A stretch of 64,000 nt of DNA from Microseira sp041929235 (GTDB lineage: Bacteria; Cyanobacteriota; Cyanobacteriia; Cyanobacteriales; Aerosakkonemataceae): the NCBI RefSeq assembly GCF_041929235.1, contig NZ_JBHFNP010000019.1, positions 1 to 64,000 on the forward strand. The letters are read 5' to 3'. The position numbers and the translations under genes are program-made. Numbering within the stretch: the first letter of the stretch is position 1; each line of letters opens with the position of its first letter. Below, in pieces: positions 45,556 through 53,264 of this stretch. The notes beneath the pieces are model-generated. The model worked only from the letters and a program-made list of their open reading frames with translations. It was not told the origin of the DNA and searched no databases.

Positions 45556-48456
45556 TTAGGATTGGCGCAAGAGAATCTGAACGCCTTGAGGTGCTTTGAC
45601 TGTGTCAAAAACTCGCTTGCCGTTTTCGGTATGCCATTTGACTTCTATCAAACCCTTTGGATGCGGGAAAGCACCTTCAGCCTGTGTAATACTGTCAGTT
45701 TGCACGCGGATTTCTACGACATCCAAATTGGGCGCTTTGGGGAAATGTACGCCCAAAACATACTTTGACAGATAGTAAGTCGGGCTGGCTGACCAGGCGT
45801 GGGATTGACTGAGTGCGAGGGAGAAATATTCTGGGCAGGTCTTCAGTCCTTGAGCTAGTGCCCAACCCCAACCCTGCCGCATTAGATTTTCGGCTGTTGC
45901 CGCTAACCCAGCTTGATAAAGACCATCGAGCATATAAAAAGCGAAACTCGGTGATACAAAGACTCCGTCTGAAGGATCGAAGCCGTTGACGAACAGGGAG
46001 CGGAGTTCGTGGGCAACATGTTTCCGAATCGATTCTAGCTGTGTGGCATTGACAAGACCAGCCCGGACTGCAAACAGACTGGCATGTGCTGAATGGGTGG
46101 TGCGTTTTAGATTGTCGCTGAAACAACCCTTCTGTGAATTCCAGAAACTCTCGGGAATCGTGCGAGTCAGGATGTTGACTCGTTTTTGTAGCGCTTGTGC
46201 GTCTTGTGTTTTCCCAATCGCTTGGGCGAGTACCACGGCATTCTGTAGGGCAATCAGATAGGTACAGCTAAATACGCAGTGAATGCCTGTATTGTCCATA
46301 TAATTTTTGACAATGTCCGGATCGCCAAAGAAGCCGTAGTTAGGGTCGATATTTTGACGGATATGCCATTGAACATCCAGCAGCAAATCGTTGCGTTCAT
46401 CGGCGAGATTGTGAAACCACTGAAGGTTTTTCATAATCGCTTCCCAGTCGGTTTGGATGCGATGGGTATCATTGGTATGCTTGTAATAAGCGCAGTAACC
46501 TTCCACCATGTTTAAGGCAAAATCAGCAATGGTATAGTCTCCCGTATTCGGATACACAGCACGGAATTTACCCGTTGCATCGGGGGACTGACCGTAGAGT
46601 TCTAGGCAGCGCTGCATTAGGGCCTGGTCGCCGAACGTAGCTAGGTTGACATAATACTGGATGATGGTGTCTCGCCCGTACATACCCCGTTCCCTCCCTG
46701 GAGTGTCAACAAACGCATCCTCCATATTGGCTGCCTGTGTACGTTGTCCCATCAGCCAGATTTGATTGAGAAGTGGGTCGGAACAGCGAAACCAGCCTTT
46801 TGATTCCACAGGATAGTTAGCTAAACGTAGGGAGACGGACTTGAGGGTGACATCTGCTGTTGTATTGCGGAGTGTAAGTTTGAAATACCGCATACCGCGT
46901 GGATGACTGGGGAACCAATCCACCGTATCTCTGCTACACAGCACTCGGTCACCACTGGAATAAAAATGCGTGTGGCGAAGATGTACCTTGTCTGGATTGA
47001 GATGTTCGCTGTATGTCAGGTCGATAATTGCTCCACGGACACCTTCGAGTTGGATGCGGGGAAAACCTAAATGCATATGACCCATATCCATCAGCAGCGA
47101 AAAGCCATGAGGATAATCCCTTAACCGAAAAACATGGCCTTGCAAGGTCTCTGGTGTCAGAGTCTCAAATGGCTCACCATAATTATCCCAGCTCGTTTCG
47201 CGGCAGGGGCTGTGAGCTTTCTCATCTTTTGTTACCAAGACCCATCCGCCGATTTCATCGAGTGTCTCCTCAGAGGAATAGGGTAGAGGTTTATCTTTTA
47301 GATGTTTTTCAAATGCCGCCGCCTTCAGAACAGGGGAATGTTTAAACGTATAGACTGAGTTGGGGTTTTTATCAGCAGAAAAGATGATACCCTTATTTTG
47401 AGGTATGGCAAAATACTGATGCAGAATATCATAATAAGCACCAACCTTGCCAAATAGGTGGTTCCATCCTTGCCTGAGTTCCCAGCGCTGATTGATACGC
47501 ATGCTCTGATTTACAGACTCAACACCCCGTGGAATTTCCTTCCCGTTGAGCCAGCTCTCGCCCCAGAAAACTCCAGCAGTGATGACCTGATCTATAGGAG
47601 AGTAAATCCAAGTGGTAAAGGCAATAAAATTGCTAAATTCTGCTTTGTTTTCCTCATGAAAGTGAGGTATTGGTACGGAAAAAGAATACCAGTATTCAAA
47701 TTTTTTCAAAGCCAGCGGATTAGCAAGCGCCGGAATAGAAATGATTTTTCCCGACATATAGGGAATAGACCTTGGTGCTAGCGCTCCCCAAGTCTCCTGC
47801 TTCGCTAGTTCCACGGCTTTAGACCACTGGTTATCTTGAAAATCGATGTCTTTCCAGTTAAGTTCCTCGCGACTCTGATCGAACAAGTCGGCAGTGTTTA
47901 AGGCGAAACTGGTTTTGGAAGCATAACGCCAATGCGCTCCATCAGGTTTGGTGCGCCATGACTCTCCCTCTGTGTGAAGTGATATAATTTTACCGCTATC
48001 TAATTCGACAGTACCCCAGCTAATCCATCCCGCTCGAGCCGGAATCGATTTAAAGGTTTTGTGACCAAAGTAATTGACTTGGACGGCAATTACGTTTTTC
48101 CCTGGTCTGAGATACCTAGTAATGTCATGCGTATCGTAGAGAGGAAATCTCGGATCGAAGCGGACAGGCCCAAATTCAACAAATTCACCGTTCACAAAAA
48201 GCTGGTAAGATGTATCGGCAAATAAGCTGAAAAGCGCGGATTTAATGTTTCCTTGAATCTGAAACGATTTACGGAAAAGACCGTACAAATTCCGTCCCAA
48301 GCCTTGATTATCGTACCAGATAAACTTGGCCTCAACGGTTCGGGTTGGATGGGTCTGAACGTTGACCAAGGCTGATGTATCAGCAGTCTGGTTGTTTATT
48401 ACTATACTCCCCACCGCACCGCCAACTGTCAAATGTAGAAATTTTCTTCTTTTCAT
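45556..48456 (-). CDS. GH78-like glycosidase (alpha-L-rhamnosidase-like), Tat signal
   Basis: The 966-residue protein starts MKRRKFLHLTVGGAVGSIVI, a twin-arginine signal, so it is probably exported folded. The N-terminal third has beta-sandwich features of Bac_rhamnosid_N (ADTSYQLFVNGEFVEFGPVR). The middle contains EDAFVDTPGRERGMYGRDTI, which matches the acidic active-site region of GH78 (usual form DCPQRDE..GWTGD), followed by a six-hairpin barrel (IADFALNMVEGYCAYYKHTN). A C-terminal beta domain ends the protein. Substrate could be rhamnosyl or other deoxy-sugar residues of surface polysaccharide; this is inference. ATG 48456 is preferred over an upstream TTG. It stands alone on this strand between the kinase cluster and nirA. 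Confidence 0.8.
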   Translation of the reverse strand: MKRRKFLHLTVGGAVGSIVINNQTADTSALVNVQTHPTRTVEAKFIWYDNQGLGRNLYGLFRKSFQIQGNIKSALFSLFADTSYQLFVNGEFVEFGPVRFDPRFPLYDTHDITRYLRPGKNVIAVQVNYFGHKTFKSIPARAGWISWGTVELDSGKIISLHTEGESWRTKPDGAHWRYASKTSFALNTADLFDQSREELNWKDIDFQDNQWSKAVELAKQETWGALAPRSIPYMSGKIISIPALANPLALKKFEYWYSFSVPIPHFHEENKAEFSNFIAFTTWIYSPIDQVITAGVFWGESWLNGKEIPRGVESVNQSMRINQRWELRQGWNHLFGKVGAYYDILHQYFAIPQNKGIIFSADKNPNSVYTFKHSPVLKAAAFEKHLKDKPLPYSSEETLDEIGGWVLVTKDEKAHSPCRETSWDNYGEPFETLTPETLQGHVFRLRDYPHGFSLLMDMGHMHLGFPRIQLEGVRGAIIDLTYSEHLNPDKVHLRHTHFYSSGDRVLCSRDTVDWFPSHPRGMRYFKLTLRNTTADVTLKSVSLRLANYPVESKGWFRCSDPLLNQIWLMGQRTQAANMEDAFVDTPGRERGMYGRDTIIQYYVNLATFGDQALMQRCLELYGQSPDATGKFRAVYPNTGDYTIADFALNMVEGYCAYYKHTNDTHRIQTDWEAIMKNLQWFHNLADERNDLLLDVQWHIRQNIDPNYGFFGDPDIVKNYMDNTGIHCVFSCTYLIALQNAVVLAQAIGKTQDAQALQKRVNILTRTIPESFWNSQKGCFSDNLKRTTHSAHASLFAVRAGLVNATQLESIRKHVAHELRSLFVNGFDPSDGVFVSPSFAFYMLDGLYQAGLAATAENLMRQGWGWALAQGLKTCPEYFSLALSQSHAWSASPTYYLSKYVLGVHFPKAPNLDVVEIRVQTDSITQAEGAFPHPKGLIEVKWHTENGKRVFDTVKAPQGVQILLRQS

Positions 48457-49145
48457 ATTGGACAAAAGAAAATGAACTTAGCGACCTGATAGCGCGAAGC
48501 AGGATTAATTAATTATGAATAATGGTGTGTCCGGTCTGCTAAGGTTTTAGCCAAAGGGCGTGGCATCGGAGTACTGTCTAAACCAAGTAAATGAAACCTT
48601 CGACTTTCTGTACAGGTATTAGTGGCGCGATCGCTTTGAGTAAAGACTGTTGTCCTTATATGACCAGTCAAATCAAGCGCTTTGGGGATTACCTGATGGA
48701 TTTGGATGTGGTGCCGCAGGCGCTGGATGAGGGGATGACGCTCGTGTTCTGACTCACAGAATCCAGCCGATGTCTATGGGTTTTTTACATTTCTTTACGT
48801 CCTGTCCTATTTTGCGGTATCTGAAAGGGGAGCAGCGCTCCCCTTTCCCCCCTCAAACAGAGAGCTTGATTCTGATTCTCTTCAATGTAACAGTTGAGGG
48901 TGCGGAATGTGGGTTGTATAGCTAGAGACTAGGGGCATGGGGCATGGGACTAGGGGAAGAAGCGTGTTGTATCAAGGGTTTCTCTCATAAATAACCTCCT
49001 AACTGCCAGTGCGGTTGCCATATTAAATATTTTGATTCCCCTGCTCCTACTCTGAAATCGGGAATCAGCCTGATTCCACTGCGTCCGCCCTTAATGTAAA
49101 AACCGCATTGAAAAAATGCGCTTCATACATCTTTACAATTATTTT
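48457..49145. other. Intergenic region, remnant-like sequence
   Basis: The gap between the divergent glycosidase and nirA contains a 53-codon frame (listed separately), a TAGGGGCATGGGGCATGGG stretch (about 48930-48950) and otherwise nothing recognised before the NtcA promoter at 49146. Confidence 0.4.
48591..48752 (+). CDS. Small hypothetical frame, possibly a gene remnant
   Basis: ATG 48591 opens a 53-codon frame that ends in QIKRFGDYLMDLDVVPQALD and EGMTLVF. The composition looks like real protein and the frame contains a HIP1 octamer, but no family is recognised and there is no ribosome-binding site. It may be the C-terminal fragment of a lost gene. Low confidence. Confidence 0.25.
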   Translation: MKPSTFCTGISGAIALSKDCCPYMTSQIKRFGDYLMDLDVVPQALDEGMTLVF

Positions 49146-49187
49146 GTAACTTGCGATACTAATTTAACCGTTTGATACTAATAGCCT
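49146..49187 (+). promoter_or_regulatory. NtcA-activated promoter upstream of nirA
   Basis: GTAACTTGCGATAC (49146-49159) is a perfect GTA-N8-TAC. After exactly 22 bases comes TAGCCT (49182-49187), matching TAN3T. GTAN8TAC-N20-24-TAN3T is the canonical NtcA-dependent promoter of cyanobacterial nitrogen genes. The nirA ATG is about 355 bases downstream, leaving a long leader. Confidence 0.85.
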
Positions 49188-49542
49188 ACTAATATGCAAT
49201 AGATACCACACCCGTTGGCATCTTTAGGCATATCTAATCGGGGCGGATTGACCGCAAATAGTTGGGGCGGGAATCGAGTTTTCCCTTAACTCACCCTTGC
49301 CAAAGTTCAAACTTTATCAAAGTGAGACTAGCAAAGGTTAAATCAACAAAAAAACAAATTCGCCAAAGATAAAATGAAGGGCATACACTCAATTATACTC
49401 GATTTCAGAAAAATATGGAATCAGACAACCAAATAGTCGCCCAAGGTTGTTGATAAAAGCGGTAAAAATTCTGCCTAAACAAAACAATTTGATTTAGGTG
49501 CAAAAACAGATTAATTTAGAGAAATCACAGGCAGGGTAATTC

Positions 49543-51480
49543 ATGACTAGCACAGCCATACCGACAGCGACTCAAACTCAGAATAAATTTGAAAAAATCA
49601 AATCCGAAAAAGATGGTTTGATGGTCAAGGCAGAGTTAGAAGACTTTGCCAGAATTGGCTGGGAAGCAATGGATGAAGCCGATCGGGACTATCGGTTAAA
49701 GTGGTTGGGGATATTTTTCCGCCCCGTCACCCCCGGTAAATTTATGATGCGGTTGCGGATACCAAATGGCATCACCAACAGCGAACAAATCCGAGCGCTA
49801 GCAGAGATAATACAGCGTTACGGCGATGATGGCACTGGAGATATTACAACGAGACAAAATATTCAATTGCGGGGAATCCGGATTGAAGATGTACCTGATA
49901 TTTTCCGCAAATTAAAATCCGTTGGACTCACCAGCATTCAGTCGGGGATGGATAATGTCCGCAACATCACAGGTTCTCCAGTAGCGGGAATTGATGCGGA
50001 TGAATTGTACGACACGCGCGAGTTGTGCAATCAAGTGCAAGATACGATCACCAACAACGGTGAAGGTAATCCAGAGTTTACCAACTTGCCGCGTAAATTT
50101 AATATCGCGATTGGCGGATGTCGCGATAACTCAATTCACGCTGAAATTAACGATATCGCGTTTATTCCTGGGTTCAAAAATGGCGTTTTTGGGTTTAACG
50201 TTTTGGTGGGTGGATTCTTCTCCGCCAGACGCTGCGATGCTGCCATTCCCTTACATGCTTGGGTACGTCCCGACGAAGTAGTAGATTTATGTCGGGCAAT
50301 TTTAGTCATTTATCGCGATAACGGACTGCGCGCGAATCGGCAAAAATCTCGCTTGATGTGGCTAATAGATGAATGGGGTTTAAATAAGTTCCGCGCCGCA
50401 GTGGAAAAAGAATTCGGACGCCCCTTGCAACTCGAAGCAGAAAAAGATGAAATCGAATGGGAAAAACGCGACCACATTGGGGTTTATAAACAAAAGCAAC
50501 CGGGATTAAATTATGCCGGATTGAACATTCCCGTCGGTCGGTTGTATGCCGAAGATATGTTTGAACTGGCGCGGATAGCAGATGTTTACGGCAGTGGGGA
50601 AATTCGCTTAACCGTCGAGCAAAATGCGATTATTCCTAACATTCCAGATGCCCGCCTCGACGCCTTTTTGAAAGAACCGCTGCTAGAAAAATTCTCCATC
50701 TCACCTCAACCTTTAACGCGGGCGCTAGTTTCTTGCACGGGGGCACAATTCTGCAACTTTGCTTTAATTGAAACTAAGAATCGGGCTGTAGCATTGATTA
50801 AGGAATTGGATGGGGAAGTAACATTAATAAAACCAGTGCGAATTCACTGGACTGGATGCCCCAATTCCTGCGGTCAACCCCAAGTTGCCGACATTGGTTT
50901 AATGGGAACCAAAGCGCGTAAAAACGGCAAAGCAGTTGAAGGGGTTGATATTTACATGGGCGGCAAAGTGGGCAAAGATGCCCATTTGGGTAGCTGCGTC
51001 ATGAAAGGTATTCCTTGCGAAGATTTAAAACCGATTTTGCGGAATTTGCTCGTAGAACACTTCGAGGCAAAACTGAATCCGGACGTAGAAAGTAAAAATA
51101 GCGCCGCCGGATTGATTTTTACTGATGATGTGAATTCCAGCAACGGTAAATCGCAACAGTCTTCTCCTCTCGATACAAACGGACATGCAGATGTTCGCAG
51201 TTCTGAAGTTGTAACTAAGAACAAGGTTTATTTTGCTAAATCTGGCAAAGAAATTGCTCTTGAAGCAGGGCAATCGATTTTAGAAGCAGCAGAACAAGCT
51301 GGTATTGAACTTCCCAGCAGTTGTCGTGGCGGAAGTTGCGGCACTTGCAAGCAAAAGTTGGTGCAAGGAGAGGTGAAGTATGACGGAGAACCTGCGGCGC
51401 TTGATGATAAAGATCGCGCTGATGGGTTCATCTTAACCTGCATCGGGCAGGCAGTCGGACGAGTCACGCTCGATGCATAA
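49543..51480 (+). CDS. nirA: Ferredoxin-nitrite reductase NirA with C-terminal [2Fe-2S] ferredoxin domain
   Basis: NirA reduces nitrite to ammonium with six electrons from ferredoxin. The siroheme/[4Fe-4S] ligands are Cys398 and Cys404 (CTGAQFC) and Cys439 and Cys443 (TGCPNSCGQ). The reductase ends about residue 510. A linker of ~45 residues leads to a plant-type ferredoxin (about 559-645): Cys594, Cys599 and Cys602 in CRGGSCGTCKQK and Cys633 in FILTCIGQ. The normal NirA is about 510 residues, so this is a fusion; a similar NirA with a ferredoxin-like C-terminus is known from Plectonema/Leptolyngbya boryana. The fused domain may deliver electrons directly. ATG 49543 follows AGGCAGGG (49529-49536). 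First gene of the nirA-nrtP-narB block, under the NtcA promoter. Confidence 0.95.
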   Translation: MTSTAIPTATQTQNKFEKIKSEKDGLMVKAELEDFARIGWEAMDEADRDYRLKWLGIFFRPVTPGKFMMRLRIPNGITNSEQIRALAEIIQRYGDDGTGDITTRQNIQLRGIRIEDVPDIFRKLKSVGLTSIQSGMDNVRNITGSPVAGIDADELYDTRELCNQVQDTITNNGEGNPEFTNLPRKFNIAIGGCRDNSIHAEINDIAFIPGFKNGVFGFNVLVGGFFSARRCDAAIPLHAWVRPDEVVDLCRAILVIYRDNGLRANRQKSRLMWLIDEWGLNKFRAAVEKEFGRPLQLEAEKDEIEWEKRDHIGVYKQKQPGLNYAGLNIPVGRLYAEDMFELARIADVYGSGEIRLTVEQNAIIPNIPDARLDAFLKEPLLEKFSISPQPLTRALVSCTGAQFCNFALIETKNRAVALIKELDGEVTLIKPVRIHWTGCPNSCGQPQVADIGLMGTKARKNGKAVEGVDIYMGGKVGKDAHLGSCVMKGIPCEDLKPILRNLLVEHFEAKLNPDVESKNSAAGLIFTDDVNSSNGKSQQSSPLDTNGHADVRSSEVVTKNKVYFAKSGKEIALEAGQSILEAAEQAGIELPSSCRGGSCGTCKQKLVQGEVKYDGEPAALDDKDRADGFILTCIGQAVGRVTLDA

Positions 51481-51586
51481 GAGATTGCAGATTTAAGATT
51501 TTAGATTGCAGATTTTAGAAATAGTTAAATCTGCAATCTGCCATCTGCAATTATTCAATCAAATCGTAATTTCAGGAAGGTTTGTA

Positions 51587-53113
51587 ATGCTTAAAGAAAT
51601 GTGGTCGTTTCAGGGGCGATATCGCATCTTGCACATGACCTGGTTTGCCTTCTTCCTCACCTTCGTCTGTTGGTTTAACTTTGCTCCGTTTGCGACAACT
51701 ATTGGGAAAGAGTTACATTTAGCGCCGGAACAAATTAAAACATTAGGTATCTGTAACCTGGCGCTGACGATTCCAGCAAGAATTATTATCGGTATGTTGC
51801 TGGATCGATTTGGACCAAAGGTAACGTTTTCTAGCTTATTAATGTTTGCGATCGTTCCTTGTTTGGCAACGGCACTATCCCAAGATTTTCATCAACTGGT
51901 TTTAAGTCGGTTGTTAATGGGAATTGTTGGGGCTGGATTTGTGGTCGGTATTCGCATGGTGTCGGAATGGTTCCCGCCGAAAGATATTGGCATGGCTGAA
52001 GGAATTTACGGCGGATGGGGTAATTTTGGTGCGTTTGGCGCGGAATTTGCTCTACCGATGTTGGCAGTATCTACCGCATTTATATCCGGTGGTGCGACTA
52101 ACTGGCGACTGGCGATCGCACTTACTGGCATTATCGCCTCACTTTACGGTTGGATTTACTACAATAACAAAAACATCCAAGATACGCCCCCCGGTGCAAC
52201 TTACAGAAAAGCCAAGAAAAGCGGGGCAATGGAAGTTACCAGCGTCCGCAGTTTTTATGCGATGATTCTCTCCAATTTTGGGTTAATTTTCGCCCTGGGA
52301 TTGCTAGCTTGGCGCTTAGCACAACCAGCGATTCACTTCCTTTCTCTCGACGGAATGTTAATCGTATGGTTATGCTTGGGAGCGTTGTTTGTCTATCAAA
52401 CAATTAAAGCAACTCACGTCAACCAAGACCTACTAGATGGTCGTAAAACTTACGCCCCATCCGAACGCTACGAATTCCGTCAAGTTGCTCTATTAGAATT
52501 TTGCTACGTCGTCACATTTGGGTCTGAATTGGCTGCGGTTTCGATGCTGCCCACATTCTTTGAAAAAACCTTTGCCCTCGAACACGCAATAGCAGCAATG
52601 ATTGCAGCCACCTATCCATTCTTGAACTTGGTTTCTCGTCCTTCTGGTGGTTTAATTTCCGATAAATTAGGCAGCCGCAAGTGGACGATGACCGTTATCA
52701 CCGTTGGTGTTGGAATTGGTTATCTATTAGCCCACGGAATTGGTGCAGGTTGGCCTATTCCCCTAGCAATTGCCGTGACAATGTTCTCAGCTTACTTTGC
52801 TCAAGCCGGGTGCGGCGCTACCTACGGCATCGTCCCCCTAATCAAAAAAGAAATTACCGGACAAGTCTCTGGAAATGTGGGCGCATACGGTAACTTCGGC
52901 GGCGTAATTTTCCTCACCATTTACAGCTTGACCGATGCTAAAACCCTGTTTGAAGTAATGGGAGTCGCTGCCTTTATCTGCGCCGCTATGTGTGCCTTCT
53001 TCCTCAAAGAACCCAAAGGTTCCTTTGCCGCCCACTACGAAGAAGAACCCGCAGCAGAAACCCCAGAACTGCCTTCCTATCCCAAGCTGGCTTACGACAG
53101 AGAACAAGAATAG
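51587..53113 (+). CDS. nrtP: Nitrate/nitrite permease NrtP (MFS, NNP family)
   Basis: The 508-residue protein is a 12-helix major facilitator of the nitrate-nitrite porter family. It starts MLKEMWSFQGRYRILHMTWF; the helices and signatures FGPKVTFSSLLM, the nitrate signature-like GVGIGYLLAHGIG and YGNFGGVIFLTIYSL and the first signature in GGWGNFGAFGAEF are visible. ATG 51587 has AGGAAGG at 51574-51580; an upstream frame opening at 51506 is poorly supported. It lies 106 bases after nirA and 151 before narB. NrtP is typical of marine and some other cyanobacteria, whereas NrtABCD is typical of freshwater ones; both are present here. Confidence 0.93.
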   Translation: MLKEMWSFQGRYRILHMTWFAFFLTFVCWFNFAPFATTIGKELHLAPEQIKTLGICNLALTIPARIIIGMLLDRFGPKVTFSSLLMFAIVPCLATALSQDFHQLVLSRLLMGIVGAGFVVGIRMVSEWFPPKDIGMAEGIYGGWGNFGAFGAEFALPMLAVSTAFISGGATNWRLAIALTGIIASLYGWIYYNNKNIQDTPPGATYRKAKKSGAMEVTSVRSFYAMILSNFGLIFALGLLAWRLAQPAIHFLSLDGMLIVWLCLGALFVYQTIKATHVNQDLLDGRKTYAPSERYEFRQVALLEFCYVVTFGSELAAVSMLPTFFEKTFALEHAIAAMIAATYPFLNLVSRPSGGLISDKLGSRKWTMTVITVGVGIGYLLAHGIGAGWPIPLAIAVTMFSAYFAQAGCGATYGIVPLIKKEITGQVSGNVGAYGNFGGVIFLTIYSLTDAKTLFEVMGVAAFICAAMCAFFLKEPKGSFAAHYEEEPAAETPELPSYPKLAYDREQE

Positions 53114-53195
53114 GTAATCGGTAATGGGTAATCGGTAATGGGTAATTGTTAATGGTTTATTTTGGATTTTGGATTAAATAAAACTCTGACATCTA

Positions 53196-53258
53196 CAATT
53201 ACCAATTACCAATTACCAATTACCAATTACCAATTACCAATTACCAATTACCAATTAC
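53196..53258. repeat. Nine exact CAATTAC heptamers
   Basis: Exactly nine tandem copies of CAATTAC (63 bases) end six bases before the narB ATG. Related heptamer runs occur upstream of nrtC, of the kinase at 39191 and of narM. This is a cyanobacterial short tandemly repeated repetitive (STRR) sequence, and its placement means the narB leader and ribosome-binding region consist of it. Confidence 0.95.
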
Positions 53259-53264
53259 GGTGCA

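Noticed and set aside
51506..51586. N-terminal extension of NrtP
   Set aside because: ATG 51587 has a good ribosome-binding site and matches the family length; the upstream part comes from an ATTTTAGATT-type repeat.
53196..53258. CRISPR or iteron array of CAATTAC
   Set aside because: Units are seven bases with no spacers, and the family occurs in many intergenic places; it is a simple tandem repeat.
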